A DNA stretch of 64,000 bases from UBA964 sp031382085 (GCA_031382085.1 JANMYM010000063.1:35225-99224), one strand, 5' to 3'. Counted from the first letter of the stretch, positions 34,171 to 43,313 are shown. Notes: generated by a model from the letters alone, not told the origin. Translations and numbers: made by a program.

Positions 34171-35061
34171 ATGGCGGATCTCAAGCTCAAGGATCTCAAG
34201 TACCTGGTCGCGGTCGCCGACACGCGCCATTTCGGCCAGGCGGCCGAGCGCTGCTTTGTCAGCCAGCCGACGCTATCCGCGCAGCTGAAAAAACTCGAGG
34301 AATATCTGGGCGTGCGGCTGATAGAGCGTGCGCCGCGCCAGGTGTCCCTGACCGTCGCAGGCGCTGCCATAGCCGCACGGGCGCGCCGCATCGTCGAATC
34401 GAGCGATGAAATCGTTGAGCTGGCGCGCACGCATCGCGATCCGCTTGCCGGGCGCCTGCGTGTCGCCTTCCTGCCGACGATCGGGCCGTACCTGCTGCCG
34501 CAGCTGGCGCCGCGCCTGCGGCGCGCGCTGCCGCGCATAGAATTCCTGTTATACGAATACCAGACCGGCCCAATGCTTGAGCGTCTGCATGCCAACGATC
34601 TCGACCTCGGTGTACTTGCGCTGCCTGTCGACCTCGATGGCCTCGCCGCACAGAGGCTGTATGACGAGCCCTTCGTGGTTGCGATGCCTGCCAGGCATGC
34701 ATTGACTAAAAGCGCACAGATCCAGGTGAAAGACCTGCAGGGCGAAACCCTGCTACTGCTGGAAGAGGGCCATTGCCTGCGCGACCAGGCGCTCGATCTC
34801 TGCGGCCGCGTGCGGGTCCAGGAACACCAGGATTTCCGCGGCACCAGCATCGAAACCCTGCGGCAGATGGTAGCCACCGGTGCGGGCCTTACCCTGCTGC
34901 CGCAGAGTGCCAGCCGCGGCGGCTACGCGCAGGCGCGCGGTGTTGCGCTGCGACCGATGGCTGCGCCGGCGCCGACCCGCACCATCGGCGCTGTGTGGCG
35001 CAAGAGCAGTGCGCGACTGGATGCGATCGCGGCCGTCAACCAGCTATTGCAGGACAGCTGA
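34171..35061 (+). CDS. oxyR: OxyR, LysR-type peroxide sensor
   Basis: A 296-residue LysR-type regulator. The N-terminal winged helix-turn-helix (KDLKYLVAVADTRHFGQAAERCFVSQPTLSAQLKKLEEYLG) is the OxyR form. The redox cysteines C202 and C211 are in EEGHCLRDQALDLCG, the same nine-residue spacing as C199/C208 of E. coli OxyR, which form the activating disulfide. The start is ATG at 34171 with AGG eight bases upstream; a TTG at 34165 is possible. It would activate catalase and alkyl hydroperoxide reductase genes, none of which are in this window. The neighbour is a converging hydroxyproline oxidase cluster whose flavoenzyme may generate peroxide. Confidence 0.95.
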   Translation: MADLKLKDLKYLVAVADTRHFGQAAERCFVSQPTLSAQLKKLEEYLGVRLIERAPRQVSLTVAGAAIAARARRIVESSDEIVELARTHRDPLAGRLRVAFLPTIGPYLLPQLAPRLRRALPRIEFLLYEYQTGPMLERLHANDLDLGVLALPVDLDGLAAQRLYDEPFVVAMPARHALTKSAQIQVKDLQGETLLLLEEGHCLRDQALDLCGRVRVQEHQDFRGTSIETLRQMVATGAGLTLLPQSASRGGYAQARGVALRPMAAPAPTRTIGAVWRKSSARLDAIAAVNQLLQDS

Positions 35062-35073
35062 AGCGCAGGGCCT

Positions 35074-36333
35074 TCAGCCAAACCTCGCGGGCGCAAGCAG
35101 CGAAAGATCGAGCGACGGATTGCGCCCCGCCAACAATTCGGCCACCAGCAAGCCGGTCGCCGGCGCCAGCGTCATGCCAATCATCGCATGGCCGGTCGCG
35201 ACGATAAGATTGCCGAGGCGCGGCGCGCGGCCTAACAGCGGCAGTCCGTCGGGCGTGACCGGCCGCAAACCGGTCCATGGCTCCACGCCGGCGAAATCCG
35301 CGGCGCTGAACTGCGGCATGTAAGCCGGGATCGCGTCCCGCATCGCGTCGACTCGATGCGCTTCAATGCGCAGGTCGCGGCCGGCAAATTGCATGGTCCC
35401 GGCAAATCGCAGGCGATCACCCATCGGCGCAACCGCAATCCGCGCCTCCACCAGGATCGATGGCAGTGACGGCAACGCCGGAGGTGCCGGCAGCGTCAGG
35501 CTGTAGCCTTTCCCTGCCTGAATCGGCAGGCGCAAGCCGAGGCCGGCGCGCAAAGTTGGCGTCCATGAACCGCAAGCTAACAGATACTGCTCGCCCTGCA
35601 GTTCGCCACGCGTGGTTTGCAGCGCCTGAACCCGGCCGTCGCCGGTACGCCAACCGGTCGCCTCCGTGTCCCAGAGGAACTCGACGCCTTCGCGCTGCAG
35701 CTCGCGGGTCAGCTCGGCATTCAGGAGCACCGGATTGAGACTGCTGTCATCGCGATACAACACGCCGCCGGCGATCTGGTAGCGCACCGCAGGATCAAGG
35801 TTGCGGATTTCTTCCGGCCCAAGAACTTCTGCCTGCAGACCTAACAAACGGGCTTCCGCTGCCAGCTCGCGTTCCTCCGCGAAGTGCTGCTGGTCGCGCA
35901 CCAGCATCAGTACGCCATCATGATGCAGGCCGAATCGACCGCCGAATTCGTGGTCCAGGTCGCGATACAGGCTGCGCGACAACAGGCAGAAATCCCTCAG
36001 CAACGGTCCTGCATGGCGCACCTGCGCATGGTTCGCGGCGCGCAGGAAGCTCCAGCCGAAGCGCAATAAATCCAGGTCAAACCGCGGCTCGACGCGCACC
36101 GGACTGCGCGGCGTAAAGACCGACCGTAACGCCATGCCGGCGATGCCGGGTGCCGCCAATGGCACAAAATGGCTGGGCGTGACCAGGCCCGCGTTACCTA
36201 ACGAACAGGCATCGTGCCCCGGCGGGCCACGTTCGACAACCGTGACACGCCAGCCGTCACGGCGCGCATACCAGGCGGCCGCGAGGCCGATAATGCCCCC
36301 GCCCACCACTATCAAGCGCCCGTCGCCCATCAT
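35074..36333 (-). CDS. DadA-like FAD amino-acid dehydrogenase, likely D-hydroxyproline dehydrogenase
   Basis: A 419-residue flavoprotein of the D-amino-acid dehydrogenase/DAO family. The FAD dinucleotide motif is VVGGGIIGLAAAWYARRDGWRVTVVE (about 9-34); GLRPVTPDGLPLLGRAP and GHAMIGMTLAPATG near the C-terminus close the FAD and substrate site. It follows a proline-racemase-family gene by three bases and a DHDPS-family gene, the arrangement used for trans-4-hydroxyproline breakdown. The likely reaction is oxidation of cis-4-hydroxy-D-proline to pyrroline-4-hydroxy-2-carboxylate. DadA acting on other D-amino acids is the alternative. It acts at the inner face of the inner membrane with electrons going to quinone. 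Confidence 0.85.
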   Translation of the reverse strand: MMGDGRLIVVGGGIIGLAAAWYARRDGWRVTVVERGPPGHDACSLGNAGLVTPSHFVPLAAPGIAGMALRSVFTPRSPVRVEPRFDLDLLRFGWSFLRAANHAQVRHAGPLLRDFCLLSRSLYRDLDHEFGGRFGLHHDGVLMLVRDQQHFAEERELAAEARLLGLQAEVLGPEEIRNLDPAVRYQIAGGVLYRDDSSLNPVLLNAELTRELQREGVEFLWDTEATGWRTGDGRVQALQTTRGELQGEQYLLACGSWTPTLRAGLGLRLPIQAGKGYSLTLPAPPALPSLPSILVEARIAVAPMGDRLRFAGTMQFAGRDLRIEAHRVDAMRDAIPAYMPQFSAADFAGVEPWTGLRPVTPDGLPLLGRAPRLGNLIVATGHAMIGMTLAPATGLLVAELLAGRNPSLDLSLLAPARFG

Positions 36334-36336
36334 TGC

Positions 36337-37305
36337 TCAGCCTGGCCGCATGCCGTTACGCAACGGGTCATTCTGCTCAAAGTAAAGCTGCGCATCGGCG
36401 GTCACCCAGGCGCGGCCGCGAATGCTCGGCTGGATCGCGCGGCGGCCGCCAGCCGCTGCATCCTCATACCAGGACTCAAATACACTGCCGGTCACGCCCT
36501 CCTGGCGCCAGACAGCGCCCGGCGCGAGCCGTCCGGACTGAGCTAACAAAGCCAGCTTGGCGCTGGTGCCGGTGCCGCAGGGCGACCGGTCATAGGCGAG
36601 CCCAGGGCATAATACGAAGTTGCGACTGTTGTTAGCCGATGACGCGGGCGGGCCCGAAAGCTCTATGTGATCGATCGCGGCGCCTTGCGCACCGGTGATT
36701 CCCGATCTCTCGAGCGCCGCGCGGATACGGGATGTCAGATCGACAAGCGTGGCGGCGGCGGCAACTGTCGGCGTTGACTGCCAATCGACGATGAAAAACC
36801 AGTTGCCGCCATAGACAACAGCGCCGGTGATTGCACCCAGACCATCGACAACGACTTTCACGCCGGACTGATAAACCCACGATGGCACATTGCGCACGGT
36901 CACCGCGCCATCGGCCGCGAGACTGACATCCACGATACCGACCGGGGTTTCGATGCGGTGCGCGCCCGGTTGCATCTGGCCGAGCCACGCCAGTGTCGCG
37001 ATCAGCCCGATGGTGCCGTGACCGCACATGCCAAGATAACCGACGTTATTGAAAAAAATGACCGCGGCCGCGCAATCAGGCTGCGTCGGTTTTTGCAGCA
37101 AGGCTCCCACCAGCACGTCCGAGCCGCGCGGCTCGTTGACGACTGCAGAGCGGAAATCGTCGTGCCGGTTGCGGAGTTGTTCGACCCGCTCGGCCATGCT
37201 GCCTTGCAGCCCGGGCCCGCCATCGAGGACCACTCGGGTCGGTTCACCGCCCGTGTGTGAGTCGATGACCCGCAGTGGGCCGTTCCGTTTGTCAGGTCCG
37301 GGCAC
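36337..37305 (-). CDS. lhpA: 4-hydroxyproline 2-epimerase (proline racemase family)
   Basis: A 322-residue member of the proline racemase superfamily. Both catalytic cysteines are present: C94 in GYLGMCGHGTIG and C243 in RSPCGTGTSAK. This pairing marks epimerases/racemases rather than the trans-3-hydroxyproline dehydratases, where the first Cys becomes Thr or Ser. The opening IDSHTGGEPTRVV is the family start. It would convert trans-4-hydroxy-L-proline to cis-4-hydroxy-D-proline. It lies between the DHDPS-family gene (three bases away) and the flavin dehydrogenase gene (three bases away), which makes hydroxyproline the likely substrate over proline. Confidence 0.88.
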   Translation of the reverse strand: MPGPDKRNGPLRVIDSHTGGEPTRVVLDGGPGLQGSMAERVEQLRNRHDDFRSAVVNEPRGSDVLVGALLQKPTQPDCAAAVIFFNNVGYLGMCGHGTIGLIATLAWLGQMQPGAHRIETPVGIVDVSLAADGAVTVRNVPSWVYQSGVKVVVDGLGAITGAVVYGGNWFFIVDWQSTPTVAAAATLVDLTSRIRAALERSGITGAQGAAIDHIELSGPPASSANNSRNFVLCPGLAYDRSPCGTGTSAKLALLAQSGRLAPGAVWRQEGVTGSVFESWYEDAAAGGRRAIQPSIRGRAWVTADAQLYFEQNDPLRNGMRPG

Positions 37306-37308
37306 GGC

Positions 37309-38250
37309 TCACGCAGCTTTCAACCATGGCGGCCGCGTCCTGTCCGCATCCCGTACCATGCGCAGGATCGCAGCGCGCTCCTGGCCCGTCAGCGTAAGGC
37401 GTGGCGCGCGCACGTACTCGGTGCCATAACCGCGCGCGGCGCAAGCCAGCTTGATGTACTGCACGAACTTGATCGCGGTATCGAGGTGCAGCAGCGGTGT
37501 GAACCAGCGGTACAACTCCAGCGCCCGCTGCTGCAACCTGGGGCCGCCGCTCAGCAATTCCCACAGCACCTGGCCTTCATGCGGATAGGCAAGATGCATC
37601 CCTGATATCCAGCCATCGGCGCCCAGTGCAACCGCCTCGAGCAACAGATCGTCGACACCGCAGAACAGCTGATAGCGATTGCCGACAAACAAACGCAGGT
37701 CGGTAAAGCGCCGCACATCGCCGCTCGACTCCTTGATGGCGACGAAGCGCTTGTCGTCAGCCAGGTCTGCGAACATGGTGGGAGTGATATCGATGTTGTA
37801 TGCGAGCGGGTTGTTGTAGCAGATCACCGGCAGATCCGCAGCCCGCGCCACGCTGCGGTAATGTGTCAGCGTCTCGCGTGGATCCGCGCGATAGACCATC
37901 GCCGGCAGCACCATCAGGCCTGCAGCGCCGGCTTTTGCGGCATTTTCGGCATGCCGGCAGGCAGCCAGGGTGCTGGTTTCGATGACACCGGATATCACGG
38001 GTACACGTCCACGTGCGACCTTGACCGCGGCGCGCAGCAACTGCAGTTTCTCGGCCGCATCCAGCGCCAGGTTTTCGCCCAGCGAACCTAACATCACGAT
38101 GCCGCTCGCGCCCGCGCCAATCATGGCGTCGATATGCCGGCAGGTCGCCGGAACATCGAGCGCGAGTTGGCGCGTAAACTGGCTGGTCATCGCCGGAAAG
38201 ACCCCGCTCCAGCGCGCTTTGTCAGATGTCGGTCGTTTCATTCTGTCCAT
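37309..38250 (-). CDS. lhpC: Pyrroline-4-hydroxy-2-carboxylate deaminase (DHDPS family)
   Basis: A 313-residue aldolase-class TIM barrel. The Schiff-base lysine is K173 (FVAIKESSGD) and the catalytic tyrosine is Y145 (VICYNNP), with GSLGENLAL as the substrate-carboxylate loop. In a hydroxyproline gene cluster this family member deaminates pyrroline-4-hydroxy-2-carboxylate to alpha-ketoglutarate semialdehyde. Start is ATG at 38250; ATG at 38241, with GGA four bases before, is equally possible. The final pathway step, a semialdehyde dehydrogenase, is not in the window. A 63-base gap to the divergent hydrolase gene holds its promoter. Confidence 0.87.
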   Translation of the reverse strand: MDRMKRPTSDKARWSGVFPAMTSQFTRQLALDVPATCRHIDAMIGAGASGIVMLGSLGENLALDAAEKLQLLRAAVKVARGRVPVISGVIETSTLAACRHAENAAKAGAAGLMVLPAMVYRADPRETLTHYRSVARAADLPVICYNNPLAYNIDITPTMFADLADDKRFVAIKESSGDVRRFTDLRLFVGNRYQLFCGVDDLLLEAVALGADGWISGMHLAYPHEGQVLWELLSGGPRLQQRALELYRWFTPLLHLDTAIKFVQYIKLACAARGYGTEYVRAPRLTLTGQERAAILRMVRDADRTRPPWLKAA

Positions 38251-38313
38251 GTTCGTAGTTGTGCGTTCTTTCGCAAATTCTATTGCATCACGTCCGCATA
38301 ATGTCGCCAAGCA

Positions 38314-39522
38314 ATGAACATCGCAGCAGCCAGTAAGGAAATCAGCCCGTACGACCGGCTTTACTGGCCGGACGAGCAGCTGCGCCATTGCCTGATCACG
38401 GGTGAGCAGCGTCGCGAGCTGACCGTCTATCTGGGTGCCGACGCCTACCTGGAACTGTCGGCGCTGGCGCGCGCGTCAGCGGTGCGGGTCGCCGATGCTC
38501 CCCGCGTCTGCCTCGTGCCCGGAATCATGGGCTCGCAGCTCGGGATTTTGCGCGCAGATAGCGCGCCGCCCGATCTTATCTGGCTGGATCCCATCGATGT
38601 GATCCGCGGCGATCTGTGCAAGCTGGCCCTGACAACCGATTCGCCGGTGCGTGCACTCGGTCTGGTGCACCACAGCTACCTGCGTCTCTGGCTGCGTTTG
38701 TTAGCTGCCGGTTTTGACGTCAAGCCTTTTTCCTATGACTGGCGCCGCGACATTCTGCAAATCGGCGCGGCGTTGGCGCAGGCAATCATTGCCGCGCAGC
38801 AGCCCGTGATGCTGGTCGCGCACAGCCTCGGCGGCCTGGTCGCCCGCGCGGCGTTGCTTGACCCGGCGGCCGACGCCAGCGTGCGCCGGGTCGTACAACT
38901 GGGCGTACCTAACAAGGGAGCCGTGGCGGCGCTGCTGGCGCTGCGCGGTTGTTACCCGGTAGTACAGCGCTGTGCCATGCTCGATCAGCGGCACAGCGCT
39001 GATCAACTGGCACGCGAGGTTTTCGCGACCTTTGCCAGCGTTCAGCAACTGCGACCCGACAACGCCGGGTTCTGGCGCAGATTGCCGCGCGAAGATGCGC
39101 GCTATCGCGTTATAGCGGGTATCGGGCAGGTCACCTGCGACGCGGTGATCGGGAGCGGCGACGAGGCGCGTTATCGCTACTCACGAGCGGGGGATGGCAC
39201 CGTAAGTTTTGACTCCGCCCGCCTTGAAAACGCACCCTGCTATCTCACGCGGACTGAACACAGCGATTTGTCGCGCGACCCAGCGGTCACCGCAACGGTC
39301 ATCGATCTGCTGCGCGACGGCCAATCGTCGCGACTCCCCAGGATTACGGCCCACGAACCAGTGCCCGTCGCCGCTGACAATGTCCGGATTGTCAGCGCCA
39401 CTGATCTAGTGCTGGACGCGCCGCAGAAAATCGACTGGGCGTCCTTGTCCAGTGAGGACCGGCGGCATTTCCTTGAGCGCCTGAATGCGCCGTTGGTGTT
39501 GCCCGCGTTGGCAGGACTCTAG
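38314..39522 (+). CDS. LCAT-like alpha/beta hydrolase
   Basis: A 402-residue hydrolase resembling the lecithin:cholesterol acyltransferase family. The oxyanion segment VPGIMGSQL (68-76), a conserved SYDWRRD (140-146), the nucleophile elbow AHSLGGLVAR with S171, an acidic residue in AGDGTVSFDSA (about 296) and a histidine in RTEHSDL (about 315) give a complete triad. No signal peptide is seen, so a cytoplasmic or peripheral role in lipid or ester metabolism is likely; phospholipase or acyltransferase activity is open. The ATG at 38314 is the only good start. It stands alone on the plus strand, divergent from the hydroxyproline genes. Confidence 0.83.
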   Translation: MNIAAASKEISPYDRLYWPDEQLRHCLITGEQRRELTVYLGADAYLELSALARASAVRVADAPRVCLVPGIMGSQLGILRADSAPPDLIWLDPIDVIRGDLCKLALTTDSPVRALGLVHHSYLRLWLRLLAAGFDVKPFSYDWRRDILQIGAALAQAIIAAQQPVMLVAHSLGGLVARAALLDPAADASVRRVVQLGVPNKGAVAALLALRGCYPVVQRCAMLDQRHSADQLAREVFATFASVQQLRPDNAGFWRRLPREDARYRVIAGIGQVTCDAVIGSGDEARYRYSRAGDGTVSFDSARLENAPCYLTRTEHSDLSRDPAVTATVIDLLRDGQSSRLPRITAHEPVPVAADNVRIVSATDLVLDAPQKIDWASLSSEDRRHFLERLNAPLVLPALAGL

Positions 39523-39634
39523 CCGTGCGGGTTCTGCCAGGCCGCGATTATGTCGTGCGCCGCGAACCACGCCGGGATCCGGTCAACGCTTTAGCAGCCC
39601 CAGCGTTCTGTTGGGGGCATTGGGAGGGTCGTGA

Positions 39635-40522
39635 ATGTTGAAATTTGATGGTATGCGTTATGCACTGGGATTGGCGCTTGCGGCGCTGCTGGCAGCCAGC
39701 CAGCCCACGCTTGCAGGCTATGATCTGACTCTGTCGGGGCTGACGGACGAGGACGGCGGCGTCAACTACGATGCCTTTCTGGCCGTAGCGCCTAACGACA
39801 ATTGGACGCTGAGCGCGAATGTCGGCCATACCACTTCCGCAGTGAAATTCAGCAATTTTTCCGGCACATCCTATGGGCTGAACGCTGATTTGCACAACGA
39901 CCGCTTCGGTGCGAAGCTCGGCTGGCGCAGCTGGAAGGATTCCAACAATTTCGAATCCCGGTTCACGAGCGGCAAGCTGTATTGGCGCAATGAGGCGCTT
40001 GAGATCGGCGTGCTGCTGGAAAAACGGGATTTCAGCGTCCTTTACAGCTTCACGCCACCGATCGTTGGCGCGCGACCCATTTCGCGCACCGCCAGCTTTG
40101 CAGCGGATGGCGTGGGACTGTCGGTGAGCTGGTATGGCGACGTCTGGGGCGCCTACGCGCAGTTTCAGGACCACAGCTACGACTCCGCCTTCACCAGCGC
40201 CATCAGCACTCTTGTTAGCCTCAACCCCCAGCGCCGGCCGGGACTCGCGGCACTGGCCGCCTCGGTCATCACCAAATCGAACGGCGTAACGGACACCGAG
40301 TTCAGCGCGGGCCTGGACCGATCGTTTGCGCGCAGCGGCCTGCGGCTCGATGCCTATCGCGTCAAAGACCAGATCGACGGTGGCAACAGTACTGGCGTCA
40401 GCCTGGGTTATCGCTATAGCATCAGCTCCACGGTCGCCATGGAAGCCACCGTCGGTTCCTCAGACAGCGATGGCTTCCAGAGTCAGATGTACGGCGGATT
40501 ATCGGTGACCTTCCGCCACTGA
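39635..40522 (+). CDS. Predicted outer-membrane beta-barrel protein, unknown function
   Basis: A 295-residue protein with a signal peptide (about residues 1-27, ending PTLAG) followed by regularly alternating strands rich in aromatic and glycine residues (for example WTLSANVGHTTSAVKF, FGAKLGWRSW, VGLSVSWYGDVWGAYAQF, TGVSLGYRYSI). It ends LSVTFRH, an aromatic C-terminal strand as expected for outer-membrane barrels. I count about 12 likely strands. No family is recognised. The start ATG at 39635 has GGGAGGG six bases upstream, an unusually strong ribosome site for this region. An imperfect hairpin (GCCCCA...TGGGGGC, about 39597-39618) just upstream may terminate the hydrolase transcript. Confidence 0.72.
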   Translation: MLKFDGMRYALGLALAALLAASQPTLAGYDLTLSGLTDEDGGVNYDAFLAVAPNDNWTLSANVGHTTSAVKFSNFSGTSYGLNADLHNDRFGAKLGWRSWKDSNNFESRFTSGKLYWRNEALEIGVLLEKRDFSVLYSFTPPIVGARPISRTASFAADGVGLSVSWYGDVWGAYAQFQDHSYDSAFTSAISTLVSLNPQRRPGLAALAASVITKSNGVTDTEFSAGLDRSFARSGLRLDAYRVKDQIDGGNSTGVSLGYRYSISSTVAMEATVGSSDSDGFQSQMYGGLSVTFRH

Positions 40523-40533
40523 CAGGGGCGGGC

Positions 40534-40842
40534 ATGGTCAAACATATCGTCATCTGGCGGGTCAGGGACACGCCAGTCAGCAAGCTTGCTAACGCGCAGG
40601 AGATCAAGCGCCTGCTCGAAGGGATGCGCGGCAAGATTCAAGGCGTGCTGAAGCTGGAAGTCGGCATCAACTTCGTCGAGGACCCGCTGGCCGGCGACTG
40701 CGTGCTGTACAGCGAATTTACCGACCGCGCCGCATTGCTGGCCTACCAGACGCACCCGGTGCATGAAGCGCTCAAGGCGGGCATCCGCGAGTTATCGGTC
40801 GAGCGCCGCGTCGTGGATTACGATTGTCAGGCGCAGCGATGA
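40534..40842 (+). CDS. Dabb (stress-responsive A/B barrel) domain protein
   Basis: A 102-residue dimeric alpha/beta-barrel protein. The opening MVKHIVIWRVRD and the segment DCVLYSEFTDRAALLAYQTHPVHEAL are the Dabb signature, with the family's conserved His/Tyr positions. Members often serve as small cofactor-free enzymes or stress proteins; no substrate is indicated. It starts 12 bases after the barrel-protein stop and overlaps the following membrane-protein gene by four bases (ATGA). Confidence 0.87.
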   Translation: MVKHIVIWRVRDTPVSKLANAQEIKRLLEGMRGKIQGVLKLEVGINFVEDPLAGDCVLYSEFTDRAALLAYQTHPVHEALKAGIRELSVERRVVDYDCQAQR

Positions 40843-41270
40843 ACAAGCGCCTCTGGTTTGCCCGTGCGGTCGTGGTCTACGGCCTGCTGATATTTTGCTT
40901 TCTGGCCTATCTCTATCTCGCCGAGCCGCTGCAACACATCGAACGTTTCGGCATCAGCGCCAACGGCGCACCGGAATCGATCGCCTTCCTGCGGGTCGGG
41001 CCGGGTGCGATGTTCCTGTTTCTGGCTGTCACAGCATTGTATGGCCTGTTGCGCTCGCAAATGCTGCGCACCAGCCTGATCATCCTGGTGGGCTTCAACG
41101 CCTGCGTGGTCGGCGCTCGTTTATACGGCATCGCGCAGGATGGGGTCAGCCCCCTGCAGCTGACCGAGTTGCGGGATGAGGGTACATCATGGCTGCTGTT
41201 CGTCGCGGCGCTGTGGGCGTTGCGCGGCGTTCCGATGCGCGGTCGCAGCGGTGGCGCAGGCTGGAACTGA
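40839..41270 (+). CDS. DUF4345-like four-helix membrane protein
   Basis: A 143-residue protein with four hydrophobic helices (about 9-30, 52-72, 78-100, 118-136). The segment PLQHIERFGISANGAPESIAFLRVGPGAMFLFLAVTALYGLL resembles the DUF4345 family. The start is the ATG at 40839, overlapping the Dabb stop; the five extra codons of the open frame are not needed. Function is unknown. It ends 16 bases before the end of the converging small membrane-protein gene. Confidence 0.7.
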   Translation: MNKRLWFARAVVVYGLLIFCFLAYLYLAEPLQHIERFGISANGAPESIAFLRVGPGAMFLFLAVTALYGLLRSQMLRTSLIILVGFNACVVGARLYGIAQDGVSPLQLTELRDEGTSWLLFVAALWALRGVPMRGRSGGAGWN

Positions 41271-41286
41271 TGCCGCTGGCGGCAGC

Positions 41287-41496
41287 TCAATCGCTGCGCG
41301 ACATCGCGCGCAATGCTGCCCGGCCTTGCGGTGTCAGCGTCGCGATGGGCCAGATTGCCGCCATGAAAATGGCGCGAAAAAACGCGGTCGATGCCGCGAC
41401 GTTCTTGCCGAACAGCATCTGCGACAGGCCGCGCGCAAACACGACGACGGCGCCGATCATCCAGATCACATACAGCAGTCGAAAAAAAGCTAACAT
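41287..41496 (-). CDS. Small two-helix membrane protein after the acyl-CoA dehydrogenase
   Basis: A 69-residue protein. The start is the ATG at 41496, which shares its A with the TGA stop of the acyl-CoA dehydrogenase gene (TGATG); the longer open frame is inside that gene. Two hydrophobic helices (about 2-24 and 38-56) are separated by a short basic loop. The C-terminus is polar. No family is recognised. The translational coupling suggests it is a real gene made together with the dehydrogenase, perhaps anchoring a partner to the membrane, which is a guess. Confidence 0.6.
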   Translation of the reverse strand: MLAFFRLLYVIWMIGAVVVFARGLSQMLFGKNVAASTAFFRAIFMAAIWPIATLTPQGRAALRAMSRSD

Positions 41497-43289
41497 CAGA
41501 ACAACGCCGGATCGGCGCTTACGACACTGACCGCACCGGAGCTGACAATCGCCGCCAATGCGGTGGCCTGCGGCATTATCTGCTCCGCATAAAACTGCGC
41601 AGTCTGCAGTTTCGCCCGGCAGAATCCCGGGTCGTCGGCGCCGCCCGCCAGCAGCTGCGCCGCGATGCGCGCCGACCGCGCCAGCAGGCAACCGCCTAAC
41701 ACCGTGCCGCAGAGCCTGAGGAACGGCACGGCTACGGCCTGCGCCGCCGCCGGGTCGCTGGCGAGACAGCCGAGCAGTTTGCCGAGCGCCACGCGCAGCT
41801 GGCTGACGCCGGCGGCCGCGGCCGACACGCTGGCCTGGACGCCGGCATCGCTGTCGGTCGTACCGGCCAATTCCTGCGCCAGTTCATCCAGCAAATCTGT
41901 CAGCACGGCACCGCCGTCGCGGCTGATCTTGCGGCTAATCAGGTCATTGGCCTGGATGCCGGTCGTGCCCTCGTAAATGGTTGCGATCTGCGCATCGCGC
42001 AGCATCTGCGCCGCGCCGGTCTCCTCGATGAAGCCCATGCCGCCGTGCACCTGGATGCCTACCGAAGCCAGGGTCACGCCGTTCTCGGTGGACCAGCCCT
42101 TGACGATGGGAATCAGCAGATCGAGTCGCGCCTGGTGCTTGTGCCGCGCGGCCGTATCGGGATGCCCGTGCGCGAGATCCAGATGCAGGGCCGCATACAG
42201 ACCTAACACGCGCATCGCTTCGATCTGCGATCGCATCGTCAGCAGCATGCGCTTGACGTCGGCGTGGTAGGCGATCGGCAAAGGCCCGGTTGCGCCCGGC
42301 GGCGTCACGGCCGCCGGCTTGCCCTGGATGCGGGTGCGCGCCCACTCCAGTGCCTGTTGGTAGGCGCGCTCCGCGATAGCCCAGCCTTCGAGGCCCACCG
42401 ACAGCCGCGCCGCATTCATCATGATGAACATGTACTCGAGGCCGCGATTCGCTTCACCGACCAGATAGCCGATGGCGCCGTCCTTCTGCCCGTAAGCCAG
42501 GACCGCAGTCGGGCTGGCGCGGATACCGAGTTTATGCTCGATCGAGATGCAGTAGACGTCGTTGCGCGCACCTAACGAGCCGTCATCATTGACCATGAAC
42601 TTCGGCACGATGAACAGCGACATGCCCCGGACCCCAGGCGGCGCGCCGTCCACCCTGGCTAACACCAGATGGATGATGTTTTCGGTGAAATCGTGGTCGC
42701 CGTAGGTGATGAAGATCTTCTGGCCAAAGATGCGGTAATGGTCCCCTTCGGGGACCGCACGCGTCTTCACCTGTGCAAGGTCCGAACCTGCCTGCGGCTC
42801 GGTCAGGTTCATCGTGCCGGTCCAGCTACCCGCGATCATCCTGGGCAGGTAGGTACGCTTTTGCTGCTCCGTCCCCTGCTGGCTCAGCGCCTCGATCGCG
42901 CCCTGCGTCAGCATCGGACAGAGCTTGAACGCCATGTTGGCCGACGACAGGATCTCGGATACCGCCGTACCTAACACGGTCGGTACGCCCTGACCGCCGA
43001 ATTCGGGGTCCGAGGTCAGCGCTGTCCAGCCGTCCGCGGCAAATTGCCGATAGGCATCCTTGTAGCCTTGCGGCGTGATGACCCCTTGCGGAGTCCAGCG
43101 CGAGCCCTCGCGATCGCCGCTCTTGTAGAGCGGATCGAGGACGTTTTCGGCGAACCGGGCGGCCTCCGACAGCACGCTGGCAGCAAGCTCGGTCGAGTAT
43201 TCCTCATAACCCGGGTAACTCGCCAATGTGCCCGTAGCCAACACCTGCTCGAGGACGAAATTCAGGTCTTTCAGTGGTGCGCGGTACAT
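41496..43289 (-). CDS. Acyl-CoA dehydrogenase, long form (DmdC/AcdB-like)
   Basis: A 597-residue acyl-CoA dehydrogenase of the long type with an extra C-terminal domain. FAD and substrate segments TMNLTEPQAGSDLAQVKTRA, IFITYGDHD and ISIEHKLGIRASPTAV are clear, and the catalytic glutamate is in QIATIYEGTTGIQANDLI. The N-terminal MYRAPLKDLNFVLEQVL is typical of the branch that includes 3-methylmercaptopropionyl-CoA dehydrogenase (DmdC) and many unassigned beta-oxidation enzymes. It introduces a double bond into an acyl-CoA. The exact substrate is unknown; no dmdA or dmdD is nearby, so generic fatty-acid oxidation is likelier. It is followed with overlap by a small membrane protein gene. Confidence 0.92.
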   Translation of the reverse strand: MYRAPLKDLNFVLEQVLATGTLASYPGYEEYSTELAASVLSEAARFAENVLDPLYKSGDREGSRWTPQGVITPQGYKDAYRQFAADGWTALTSDPEFGGQGVPTVLGTAVSEILSSANMAFKLCPMLTQGAIEALSQQGTEQQKRTYLPRMIAGSWTGTMNLTEPQAGSDLAQVKTRAVPEGDHYRIFGQKIFITYGDHDFTENIIHLVLARVDGAPPGVRGMSLFIVPKFMVNDDGSLGARNDVYCISIEHKLGIRASPTAVLAYGQKDGAIGYLVGEANRGLEYMFIMMNAARLSVGLEGWAIAERAYQQALEWARTRIQGKPAAVTPPGATGPLPIAYHADVKRMLLTMRSQIEAMRVLGLYAALHLDLAHGHPDTAARHKHQARLDLLIPIVKGWSTENGVTLASVGIQVHGGMGFIEETGAAQMLRDAQIATIYEGTTGIQANDLISRKISRDGGAVLTDLLDELAQELAGTTDSDAGVQASVSAAAAGVSQLRVALGKLLGCLASDPAAAQAVAVPFLRLCGTVLGGCLLARSARIAAQLLAGGADDPGFCRAKLQTAQFYAEQIMPQATALAAIVSSGAVSVVSADPALF

Positions 43290-43313
43290 GGGGCAATTCT
43301 ACCCGCAGACCCT

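Noticed and set aside
39597..39618. Hairpin GCCCCA...TGGGGGC as a Rho-independent terminator of the LCAT-like gene
   Set aside because: It has a bulge and no T-run, so I mention it only as a possible element in the barrel-protein entry.
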